A DNA stretch of 12,672 nt from Candidatus Aminicenantota bacterium (GTDB lineage Bacteria > Acidobacteriota > Aminicenantia > Aminicenantales > Aminicenantaceae): contig SOIA01000213.1 of the NCBI GenBank assembly GCA_004378665.1, forward strand, positions 1 to 12,672, in the 5' to 3' direction. A model generated the notes under the pieces. That model saw only the letters and a program-made list of their open reading frames with translations, did no database searches and was not told where the DNA came from. The first letter of the stretch is position 1, and every line of letters starts with the position of its first letter. Made by a program: the position numbers and the translations under genes. Shown piece after piece: positions 6,574 to 12,672 of this stretch.

Positions 6574-7050
6574 ATGGTCCCGAGATTCGGCACTTTGATC
6601 AAGGTGAACAGATTCTTTTTTATAGGCTTTGTATTCCTCCTGACTTTATGCTCAGCCCAGACCCGTGGGACAAGATTCGTCAAGATGTTTCTTCCCGATG
6701 GGTACACGATCACGGCCGAGCTAGCCGTCACGCTTGAGGAGAGACTGTTGGGGCTCATGCAACGCAAAAAAATCGATCCCGATCAGGGGATGCTCCTGGT
6801 TTTTGAACAGGCGAATTACCATTCTATCTGGATGAAGAACATGAAGATTCCTCTGGATCTCCTCTGGCTGGATCGGGAGAAACGGATTGTCCACATCGAA
6901 CAGAATGTCCCCCCGTGTAAAGAAGATCCCTGCCCTTCCTACTCTTCTCGATTCCCAGCGATGTATGTCCTGGAGATAAAAGCGGGAAGCGTGGATGAGC
7001 ACGGGCTGAAAATGTATGACCGGATTGAATTTGTTTTAAAATTAGAATAA
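6574..7050 (+). CDS. DUF192-family protein with N-terminal membrane/signal segment
   Basis: The 158-residue product has a hydrophobic stretch (about 13-26, FFFIGFVFLLTLCSA) after a basic residue, consistent with a Sec signal peptide or membrane anchor; the Leu-Thr-Leu-Cys sequence is a poor lipobox. The mature part carries the DUF192 hallmarks: RLLGLMQRK (57-65), GMLLVF (72-77), IWMKNMKIPLDLLWLD (85-100), and VLEIKAG (132-138). DUF192 proteins are widespread small domains, often exported, with no firmly known biochemistry. Two extra cysteines (115, 120; PPCKEDPCP) lie in the loop before YVLEI and are commonly found there. The start is not certain, since the ribosome site is weak. It is probably in an operon with pcm, and convergent with lpxB 38 nt away. 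Confidence 0.85.
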   Translation: MVPRFGTLIKVNRFFFIGFVFLLTLCSAQTRGTRFVKMFLPDGYTITAELAVTLEERLLGLMQRKKIDPDQGMLLVFEQANYHSIWMKNMKIPLDLLWLDREKRIVHIEQNVPPCKEDPCPSYSSRFPAMYVLEIKAGSVDEHGLKMYDRIEFVLKLE

Positions 7051-7088
7051 GGGAACCTCTAAAAAAGGTCGGCAGATTTTATGAATAA

Positions 7089-8243
7089 TTAAGAGTTGGT
7101 ATTTTGGGGAGAGCTCCCAGAAATTATTGTATGGAGTTCTTGAGCTGCGTTCTGAGATGCGATTTTTTCCCCGAGGATTTTTTTTATTTTTTTGAAATGA
7201 TCTATCATTTCTGACCTGGTCTTTTCAGATTCGAGGATTTTTTTCGCCTCCTGAAAGACATTCTCGGGATTGAAATCCCTCTGGATCAATTCTGGCACGA
7301 TTCTTTTTCCACTGAGGATGTTCACGATGCTAAAATTGTTTATCTTAGACAGCAGCCGTACAAAGGGATAGGTGAGAGGGGAGAGGCGGTAAAACACGAC
7401 AAGAGGAGTCCCCAAGAGGGCCGCTTCCAAGTTCGCTGTGCCGCAAGCCGAAAGCACCAGGTCGCTCGCAGCCATAGCTTCGTAGTGATTCTCGGTGAGA
7501 ACGGTCAATTTCTCAGGAAAGAGGGGGAGATAGTCCGAGATCAGATTTTCATCAAGGCTCTCGGCCAGAAGAAGGATGAAGTGTGCATCCCATTCGCTTT
7601 GAATCCGATGAAGTGCTTCAGGCAGCACCGGCATATGATATTTCAGTTCGTTTTTCCTGCTGCCGGGGAGAAGAGAGATAATCTTTTTTTGAGGGCTCAA
7701 GCCGTATTTTTTCATGAATTCTTCTCTGGTGAAGGAAGCATGAACCTTTTCCTTAAGAGGATGTCCGACATAAACTGCTGGAATACCTGACTCTTCATAT
7801 GTTTTTTCCTCGAAGGGAAAAATCAGCATCATTTTTTCGACTGTTTTCTTTATAGTCTTCAGCCGACCTTTCCGCCAAGCCCATACAGTCGGGCTGACGT
7901 AGTAGAGAACGGGAACATTCTGCTTTTTTAGTTTATTCGCCAGGCGAAGGTTGAAATCCGGTGAATCGATTAGGACTGATGCCTTTGGACTGCGCCTCTT
8001 GATCTCTTTGTTGATTCGGTTGAATATTTTTTTTATCCGGGGAAGATGAGTGAAGACTTCGATTCCTCCGATCACGCTGAGGTCGTGGATGGAGAAAAGG
8101 AGCTCGACTCCTTCTGCGGCCATTTTTTTTCCTCCGATCCCAAAAAATGCGAAATCCGGATGGAGTTTTTTAAATTGATGAACGAGATTGGCCCCGTATT
8201 TTTCCCCTGAGTTTTCCCCGGCTATGATGAGAATGGAATCCAT
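7089..8243 (-). CDS. lpxB: Lipid-A-disaccharide synthase
   Basis: LpxB condenses UDP-2,3-diacylglucosamine with lipid X to form the lipid A disaccharide at the inner face of the cytoplasmic membrane. The 384 residues match the family. Motifs: AGENSGEKYGANL (8-20), SVIGGIEV (56-63), DSPDFNLRLA (93-102), the signature YVSPTVWAWRKGR (115-127), VGHPL (159-163), LLPGSRKNE (191-199) and the nucleotide-sugar region ACGTANLEAALLGTP (266-280). The stop of the preceding pilin gene and this ATG overlap by one base (TGATG), indicating translational coupling. LpxB is usually found with lpxA/fabZ/lpxD; here it closes the rpsO-pnp-pilin cluster. Its presence argues for an organism with lipopolysaccharide. 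Confidence 0.96.
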   Translation of the reverse strand: MDSILIIAGENSGEKYGANLVHQFKKLHPDFAFFGIGGKKMAAEGVELLFSIHDLSVIGGIEVFTHLPRIKKIFNRINKEIKRRSPKASVLIDSPDFNLRLANKLKKQNVPVLYYVSPTVWAWRKGRLKTIKKTVEKMMLIFPFEEKTYEESGIPAVYVGHPLKEKVHASFTREEFMKKYGLSPQKKIISLLPGSRKNELKYHMPVLPEALHRIQSEWDAHFILLLAESLDENLISDYLPLFPEKLTVLTENHYEAMAASDLVLSACGTANLEAALLGTPLVVFYRLSPLTYPFVRLLSKINNFSIVNILSGKRIVPELIQRDFNPENVFQEAKKILESEKTRSEMIDHFKKIKKILGEKIASQNAAQELHTIISGSSPQNTNS

Positions 8244-8776
8244 CAGTCCCTTTTGTCTTCTCCATAATAAACGATCTCAGGCATTGACTGAGGATCCTGG
8301 CCGTAAAAAAACAGCCATTGATCATAGGTCTCTTGTTCCAGATAGATCTTAAAGGATGATTTTGTGGACGAGCTGACAACACCGATGATTTGAGGGTTTT
8401 GTACCGAAGAGAGAGCACTTTGGGGGACGACAAGAATTTTATTTGTTTGAGTCGTCGCCCCTCTTCTTCTTGAGGAAGATCCTGAATAAGGGAGGATGAT
8501 ATTCCATTCTCCATCTTTAGTCATGGGATCCGGAAACAATTTGCGTATGCATTTCTCCTCAACCAATTCATCAAAAGATTTGGGGAAGCTTCCAGGATGT
8601 TTCGTCTGGAACAGCCGGATGGCCTCAACGTACTGTTTCCCTCTGAAAATCAGCTCTTTTTCTTTTTCTCGTTGAATCTGTGTTTCCCAGACAGGGATGG
8701 CGACCAGAAGGCCAATACTCATCACGAATATTGCAATCAGGAGTATGATGAGTACGTAACCTTCTTTTCTGTGCAT
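8243..8776 (-). CDS. Atypical type IV pilin-like/pseudopilin protein (third of three), lacking Glu+5
   Basis: The 177-residue protein starts with a short basic leader (MHRKEG) and a long hydrophobic helix (about 7-28), as in type IV pilins and type II secretion pseudopilins. It keeps the Gly6 before the expected prepilin-peptidase cut, but position +5 of the mature chain, normally Glu, is Ile11. The globular part shows REKEKELIFRGKQYVEAIRLF (36-56) and LFPDPMTKDGEW (80-91), like GspG-type relatives. An inserted Ser/Arg-rich stretch (98-111) and a distinct C-terminal half (112-177) follow, with no 'DG-x-x-Y-x-x-W' ending. No clear ribosome site precedes the ATG, although the previous gene ends only 30 nt upstream. 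It overlaps the lpxB start by one base. It may be a minor pseudopilin comparable to GspK, which also lacks Glu+5, but that is inference. Confidence 0.82.
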   Translation of the reverse strand: MHRKEGYVLIILLIAIFVMSIGLLVAIPVWETQIQREKEKELIFRGKQYVEAIRLFQTKHPGSFPKSFDELVEEKCIRKLFPDPMTKDGEWNIILPYSGSSSRRRGATTQTNKILVVPQSALSSVQNPQIIGVVSSSTKSSFKIYLEQETYDQWLFFYGQDPQSMPEIVYYGEDKRD

Positions 8777-8806
8777 GGATCTAAAAAAGAGAAAGTTGAA
8801 AGGAGA

Positions 8807-9223
8807 TCACCATGTACTGTAAGGATTTCCGTCTATCGCTTTTTCTATCGATCCGGAAAATACATCCACGATACCTATCTGGATGTCGAACAACATCAAC
8901 TCATCCTCGGTCAGGGTCTGCTGCACTTCCACCCAGGTTTGGGAAGACTTGGTCATCGGATCTATTGGGAGGCTTCTCAGGTATTGCTCGTCGACAAGAG
9001 TCTGGAGTGAAAGGGGATACCTTCCTTTATCCAAATAGTAATGGTTGATCAGTTTTCTCAATATGAAAAGATCCTCTTTCAACACAGCTTCCCGCGCTCT
9101 TTTCGCGGCATACTTGTATTGGGGGATGCCAAGCCCCACTAAAATTCCGATAAGAGTGAACACGATGATGATTTCAATGAGAGTGAACCCTTTTTCCTTG
9201 TTTCTCAGACGTTTTTCTTTCAT
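8807..9223 (-). CDS. Type IV pilin-like/GspG-type pseudopilin (second of three)
   Basis: The 138-residue protein has a basic leader (MKEKRLRNKEKG), the canonical prepilin cut site and helix (G12 then FTLIE, Glu+5 at residue 17; hydrophobic to about 33), and a small globular domain. That domain contains the family pattern HYYLDKGRYPLSLQTLVDE (61-79), LPIDPMT (85-91), and the ending AIDGNPYSTW (129-138). Such pseudopilins form a short periplasmic fibre on an inner-membrane platform for secretion or pilus function. A longer open frame exists upstream, but the ATG at 9223 has GGTGATCAA just before it and sits 4 nt after the previous gene's stop. The prepilin leader also fits only this start. Its ending resembles the first pilin, suggesting duplication. 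Confidence 0.9.
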   Translation of the reverse strand: MKEKRLRNKEKGFTLIEIIIVFTLIGILVGLGIPQYKYAAKRAREAVLKEDLFILRKLINHYYLDKGRYPLSLQTLVDEQYLRSLPIDPMTKSSQTWVEVQQTLTEDELMLFDIQIGIVDVFSGSIEKAIDGNPYSTW

Positions 9224-9227
9224 TTGA

Positions 9228-9716
9228 TCACCATTCTCTGTATTTGGTGCCGTCCAGCGCTGTTGCCAGACCTTTGGTGTAGATATCATAAACATTCTCT
9301 CCGCCCCAGACATCCGAATCCAGGTCATCCTGATAAGATCGCAGTCCCCATTCAAAAGAATTTGTCATCGGGTCTTTAGGGATTCGTCTCAGGAATTTAA
9401 CGATCTTGGTCTTCGGCTCCTCACCCTCTTTTCCTTCCTCAATGACTTCCACTCCCTCGACTAAGGTTTCCAGATCCGGTGGGTATCCTTCTGTGTCTTC
9501 ATCGAATTCGATCTTTTGTTCATCAGCGAGCTTTTTATAGGCATCGATAGCCTCTCTGATGATTCTCAAATTTCTTTGCAGCTCGATTTCCCTTTCTCTT
9601 TTCACAGCGGTCTTGGCAAGCGGAAAGATGGCTGTCGCCAAGATGGCAAGGAGTGTGAGGGTGACCAGCATCTCAATCAGGGTGAACCCTTTTCTATGAG
9701 CCAGAAATTTTCTCAT
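9228..9716 (-). CDS. Type IV pilin-like/GspG-type pseudopilin (first of three)
   Basis: The 162-residue protein has a leader ending at G10 followed by FTLIE (Glu+5 at residue 15) and a hydrophobic helix to about 33, with KREREIELQRNLRIIREAID (39-58) after it. A charged acidic insertion (about 66-104, rich in Glu and Asp) separates the helix from the conserved FLRRIPKDPMTNSFEWGLRS (108-127). The chain ends ALDGTKYREW (153-162), matching the second pilin. AGGGA lies a few bases before the ATG. pnp ends 24 nt upstream, so expression probably rides on the rpsO-pnp transcript. No secretion ATPase, platform protein or prepilin peptidase is in this window, so the machine it serves must be encoded elsewhere. 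Confidence 0.9.
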   Translation of the reverse strand: MRKFLAHRKGFTLIEMLVTLTLLAILATAIFPLAKTAVKREREIELQRNLRIIREAIDAYKKLADEQKIEFDEDTEGYPPDLETLVEGVEVIEEGKEGEEPKTKIVKFLRRIPKDPMTNSFEWGLRSYQDDLDSDVWGGENVYDIYTKGLATALDGTKYREW

Positions 9717-9740
9717 GTTCCCTGATGATTTTTTGTGGCG

Positions 9741-11906
9741 CTAAAACTTATTTTTATTGTACCGATTCTGATCAAACGGGGATTTTTTTTGTTTGTTCTG
9801 GTAGTCTTCAGACGGACGGTTGGAATTGGGCTCCAGAACTTTCTTGCTGAGTTTAATCTTGTTATCCTCATCTATGGCGAGGACTTTCACGCGGACGGTT
9901 TGTCCCATTTTCAAAACATCTCTGATATCCCGGATCCGATGACGAGCGATTTCAGAGATATGAAGAAGGCCAACGAGGTTCGGTAGGATTTCCACAAAGC
10001 CGCCGTATTCCTCAAGGCGAACAATTTTTCCGGTGTAGACTTTGCCCACTTCAGCTTCCACGGTGATTTCTCTGATCATCTGTTTGGCTTTCTCTACGGC
10101 TTCGCTGTCAGAAGAGGCGATGGTGATCTTTCCACCTTCTTCGATTTCTATTTTGGTCTTGGTTTGAGCGATGATTTTCTTGATGATTTTCCCTCCGGGT
10201 CCGATCACCTCACCCACTTTTTCGGGATTGATCATCAGGTTTATGATTCGGGGAGCATAAGGGGAAATATCCGGTCTGGGTTCCGGAAGAGCCTCTTTCA
10301 TCTTTACCAGGACCTTCATCCGGGCATTCTTTGCTTTGAGGAGGCCCTCTTTGAGGACCTGTATTGGGATGGATGGGATTTTTAAATCCATCTGGATGGC
10401 TGTTATGCCTTTCTCTGTTCCAGCAACCTTGAGATCCATATCCCCTAAGTGATCTTCGAGACCGGCGATATCAGTGAGGAGAACGTAGCGGTCATCCTCA
10501 TGAACAAGACCTATGGCAATGCCGGCAATGATCATAGAAAGTGGAACTCCCGCATCCATGAGAGAGAGGACGCCTCCGCACACCGAGGCCATGGATGAAG
10601 AGCCGTTGGACTCCAGGATATCGGAAACAATGCGGATCGTGTAAGGAAAAACCTCTTCATCAGTCGGTATGGAGTGAAGGATTGATTTTTCTGCCAGAGC
10701 TCCGTGGCCGATTTCCCGTCTCCCGGGACCTCTCATGAATGCCACTTCTCCCACGCTGAAAGGTGGAAAATTGTAATGGAGCATGAATCTCTTTTCACCC
10801 TCTTCTCCAATCCCATCCAATCTCTGCACATCTTCGAAGGTCCCAAGCGTAACGGTCGCCAGACATTGGGTTTCTCCTCGTGTGAAGAGGGCTGAACCAT
10901 GGGTTCGGGGAAGCATTCCCACTTCGATAGATATCGGGCGGATATCCTCGAAACTTCTTCCGTCTATTCTTTTTCCCTGATTTATGATCAAATCTCTGAC
11001 TATTTTTTTTTGGACCTGGAAGAATATTTCTCTTGTTTCTCTGATCTCATCTTCGTTTTCTTCAGGAATGGGATCGATCAGACTGTCCAGAATCTTTTGA
11101 ATTGCCTGTTCTCTGTCTTTCTTGGTTCTTATCTGGATTGCATCTTTTAAGCCAGAAGATATTTCCTTATCGATTTTTTCAAATTTTTTCTGATCAACTT
11201 CATTAACAAGGAATTCTCTTTTTTTGATCTGCAGCTTTTCATACAGGTCTTTCTGAGCTTTGATGATTTGGAGGATCGTCTCCTGAGCCAGAGAAATCCC
11301 TTCAATGATCTTTTCCTCTTCGATCTCTGTCGCTCCTGCCTCTATCACGACAATTCCTTCCTCTGTCCCCACAACCACCATGTTGAGAGGGCTTTCCTCG
11401 AGCTGTTTCACCGTGGGGTTAATGACAAATGTGTTATTCACATAACCCACTTTTACGGCTCCTATCGGAGTGGTGAAAGGAATGTCCGAGAAATAAAGAG
11501 CAGCTGAGGCACCGATGATTCCCAGAGTGTCTGGTTCATTTTCCAGGTCGGCCGAGAGGAGAAGAGCGACGATTTGGGTGTCGAAGAAATAGCCATCGGG
11601 AAAAAGTGATCTTATCGGTCTGTCTATCAAACGGCTAACCAGGATTTCTCTTTCGGATGGCCTCCCTTGTCGTTTGAAGAAACCTCCTGGTATTTTTCCA
11701 GCGGCATACGTGTTTTCTCTGTAGTCGACAATCAGAGGAAGGAAAGGCTTCGGTTCCTTCATTTCTTTTTTTGAAGTGGCGGAGACAAACATGATGGTGT
11801 CTCCGTAACGAAGGTAAGCCGAGCCGTCTGCCTGTCGACCGATTTTGCTGATTTCAATAGACAGAGTGCGGTTGTTGATTTCTAGGTTGATTGTTTCTCC
11901 CGACAT
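9741..11906 (-). CDS. pnp: Polyribonucleotide nucleotidyltransferase (PNPase)
   Basis: PNPase degrades RNA 3' to 5' by phosphorolysis and is a core part of bacterial RNA turnover in the cytoplasm. The 721 residues match the family. The first RNase PH-like domain (about 1-225) has GGFFKRQGRPSEREILVSRL (74-93) and DRPIRSLFP (95-103). An all-helical linker follows (about 235-305). The catalytic second RNase PH domain (about 310-545) has RGPGRREIGHGALAE (392-406), SNGSSSMASVCGG (433-445) and TDIAGLEDHLGDMDLKVAGT (478-497) with the acidic catalytic residues. Then come a KH domain (VIGPGGKIIKKI, 568-579), an S1 domain (about 620-690) and a short Asn/Lys-rich tail (691-721). The start is ATG with a weak ribosome site, 20 nt after rpsO, the classic rpsO-pnp pairing. 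Confidence 0.98.
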   Translation of the reverse strand: MSGETINLEINNRTLSIEISKIGRQADGSAYLRYGDTIMFVSATSKKEMKEPKPFLPLIVDYRENTYAAGKIPGGFFKRQGRPSEREILVSRLIDRPIRSLFPDGYFFDTQIVALLLSADLENEPDTLGIIGASAALYFSDIPFTTPIGAVKVGYVNNTFVINPTVKQLEESPLNMVVVGTEEGIVVIEAGATEIEEEKIIEGISLAQETILQIIKAQKDLYEKLQIKKREFLVNEVDQKKFEKIDKEISSGLKDAIQIRTKKDREQAIQKILDSLIDPIPEENEDEIRETREIFFQVQKKIVRDLIINQGKRIDGRSFEDIRPISIEVGMLPRTHGSALFTRGETQCLATVTLGTFEDVQRLDGIGEEGEKRFMLHYNFPPFSVGEVAFMRGPGRREIGHGALAEKSILHSIPTDEEVFPYTIRIVSDILESNGSSSMASVCGGVLSLMDAGVPLSMIIAGIAIGLVHEDDRYVLLTDIAGLEDHLGDMDLKVAGTEKGITAIQMDLKIPSIPIQVLKEGLLKAKNARMKVLVKMKEALPEPRPDISPYAPRIINLMINPEKVGEVIGPGGKIIKKIIAQTKTKIEIEEGGKITIASSDSEAVEKAKQMIREITVEAEVGKVYTGKIVRLEEYGGFVEILPNLVGLLHISEIARHRIRDIRDVLKMGQTVRVKVLAIDEDNKIKLSKKVLEPNSNRPSEDYQNKQKKSPFDQNRYNKNKF

Positions 11907-11926
11907 TCTAATTCTCTGGCCTTGGA

Positions 11927-12193
11927 TTATTTTCTGAGCTTAAGCTTTTTAATAAGGCTTTCGTACTTTTTGGTGTCTTGCTTTTTCAGGTATTCCAGAA
12001 GCCTTTTCCTCCTTCCGACCATTTTCATAAGGCCAGTCCGGGAATGATAGTCCTTTTTGTGAGTCTCGAAATGTTTGGATAAATAATTGATTCTGTTGGT
12101 AATAAGGGCAATCTGAACTTCCGGTGAACCCGTATCAGAGGGATTGATCCTGTTTTCTTTAATTATCTTTGTTTTTTCTTCATTACTCAGCAC
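11927..12193 (-). CDS. rpsO: 30S ribosomal protein S15
   Basis: S15 is a primary binder of 16S rRNA in the small subunit platform. The 88 residues are one short of the usual 89. Family signatures are clear: DTGSPEVQIALITNRINYLS (20-39), HFETHKKDYHSRTGLMKMVG (41-60) and RRKRLLEYL (61-69). The start is GTG with GAGGAGAA about 7 nt upstream and its own promoter 22-57 nt upstream. pnp follows 20 nt downstream, as in many bacteria, where S15 and PNPase can each control their own messages. I see no obvious pseudoknot or PNPase/RNase III control hairpin in the roughly 22-nt leader, so that control is not shown here. Confidence 0.98.
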   Translation of the reverse strand: MLSNEEKTKIIKENRINPSDTGSPEVQIALITNRINYLSKHFETHKKDYHSRTGLMKMVGRRKRLLEYLKKQDTKKYESLIKKLKLRK

Positions 12194-12221
12194 GAATAAG
12201 TTCTCCTCTAAGTGATTTGTA

Positions 12222-12250
12222 ATAGTAGCAAAAAAGCCTGGGATTGTAAA
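12222..12250 (-). promoter_or_regulatory. Sigma70-type promoter for the rpsO-pnp cluster
   Basis: On the minus strand TTTACA (12250-12245) is followed after 17 nt by TACTAT (12227-12222). Initiation is expected near 12215, a leader of about 22 nt before the rpsO GTG. The -35 box sits inside a short inverted repeat (12241-12253, ggatt-gta-aatcc on the plus strand), which could be an operator or chance. It probably drives the whole run rpsO-pnp-pilins-lpxB, as no other strong promoter is obvious in the short gaps. Confidence 0.6.
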
Positions 12251-12271
12251 TCCTTATTTTTCTATTATTTT

Positions 12272-12298
12272 TAATTAAGAAAAGGAATCTGCATTCCT
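12272..12298 (-). terminator. Likely intrinsic terminator after the gene at the right edge
   Basis: Read on the minus strand, AGGAAT (12298-12293), a 4-nt loop and ATTCCT (12288-12283) form a perfect 6-bp stem followed directly by TTTCTTAATT. It begins 2 nt after the stop codon at 12302-12300 and precedes the rpsO promoter, so it would separate the two transcripts. The stem is short and AT-rich, so termination may be partial. Confidence 0.5.
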
Positions 12299-12299
12299 A

Positions 12300-12672
12300 T
12301 TATTTTAAGGATTTCAAGAATTCTTTTCTTCGGATAAGTTGTCGGGCATACTTGGAATCGAGGCCTCCCATCGCACTTTTGACTTCTTCAAATTTTTTTT
12401 CAATCTCATCCATGGTCATTTTGTTGATCTTTTTTTTCTTGGATGGAGCTGCGGGAGCACCGGCTTCGGCTTCTTCAGCTGGAGGGGCTTCAGCTTTTTC
12501 TTTTGGGGCTTCTTCGATTGAAGGTTCGGCTTTTTCCTCTTTTTCCCCTTCAGGTTCAATCTCCCCGGTCTCCTTTTCAGTCTTTTTTTCAGGCGGAGCT
12601 TCTTCGGCAGGTTTCTCAGCCTCTTCAGGGATGGACTCTACCTTTTTCTCAGGTTCAGCTTCTTCTTTTGGG
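12300..12672 (-). CDS. C-terminal part of a Glu/Pro/Ala/Lys-rich protein, partial at the window edge
   Basis: An open frame enters from the right edge (first complete codon ends at 12671) and stops with TAA at 12302-12300; 123 codons are visible and the start lies outside. The first roughly 80 residues are low complexity, made of repeated Glu, Lys, Pro and Ala runs (for example PAEEAPPEKK, EAPKEKAEAPP), and should be disordered. They end in a SKKKKINK cluster. The last 37 or so residues are different: MTMDEIEKKFEEVKSAMGGL leading to DSKYARQLIRRKEFLKSLK. That predicts an amphipathic helix and a basic end, and looks like a conserved binding module. I do not recognise the family and assign no function. 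It is a separate transcription unit from rpsO, given the terminator and promoter between them. No ATG start occurs within the acidic tract, so this is real read-through from upstream. Confidence 0.7.
   Translation of the reverse strand, partial: PKEEAEPEKKVESIPEEAEKPAEEAPPEKKTEKETGEIEPEGEKEEKAEPSIEEAPKEKAEAPPAEEAEAGAPAAPSKKKKINKMTMDEIEKKFEEVKSAMGGLDSKYARQLIRRKEFLKSLK

Noticed and set aside
8597..9048. Plus-strand open frames across the pilin genes
   Set aside because: They are antisense to genes with clear prepilin signatures and show no domain.
9224..9355. Longer N-terminus for the second pilin-like gene
   Set aside because: It would run through the end of the preceding pilin gene and place 44 extra residues before the prepilin leader; the ATG at 9223 has a good ribosome site.
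12339..12521. Phe/Gly/Ser-rich open frame on the plus strand
   Set aside because: It is the mirror of the low-complexity Glu/Lys-rich coding tract on the other strand.

Overview
This window looks like a chromosomal housekeeping segment of an uncultured Gram-negative bacterium. Lipid-A-disaccharide synthase (LpxB) implies an outer membrane with lipid A. The archaeal/eukaryotic-type (type 3) prolyl-tRNA synthetase, the GspG-like pseudopilins with 'DPMT' and C-terminal 'DG-x-x-Y-x-x-W' signatures, and the Lys/Glu/Pro-rich proteins together recall Acidobacteriota or Candidatus Aminicenantes. That placement is inference from remembered sequence flavour, not a search result. Coding density is high. 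I see no transposase, integrase, phage gene, CRISPR array, tRNA or rRNA.

Layout. Left (+ strand): a non-coding stretch with a 22-nt tandem direct repeat and promoter-like elements leads into an HU/IHF-family protein (266-535) and a deoxyhypusine-synthase-like protein (594-1541). Converging on them (- strand) is coaE (1557-2177). Upstream of coaE on the same strand are a PilZ protein (2301-2708) and a NarL/LuxR-type regulator with a degenerate receiver (2735-3472), behind a good sigma70 promoter. A second PilZ-like protein with an eroded ligand motif follows (3648-4037). Divergent from it, proS (4314-5768) has a near-consensus promoter. It is followed by pcm (5911-6543) and a secreted or membrane-anchored DUF192 protein (6574-7050).

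Right (- strand): a compact cluster reads rpsO, pnp, three type IV pilin-like genes, lpxB (12193 down to 7089). Gaps are short, and pilin 3 and lpxB share a TGATG stop/start overlap. It begins at a recognisable promoter between rpsO and the end of an upstream gene. That upstream gene (12300 to beyond 12672) is cut by the window edge; its visible part is a Glu/Pro/Ala/Lys-rich tract followed by a compact C-terminal tail, with a likely terminator just after its stop.

Functionally the window mixes translation and RNA turnover (ProS, S15, PNPase), coenzyme A synthesis, lipid A synthesis, protein repair (Pcm), nucleoid structure (HU-like), and a small regulatory cluster probably tied to cyclic-di-GMP. 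I did not find a clear-cut new defence or mobile system. The most interesting parts are the regulator flanked by an intact and an eroded PilZ protein, the deoxyhypusine-synthase-like protein lacking the expected catalytic lysine, the HU protein without the intercalating proline, and the three-pilin set inserted between pnp and lpxB.
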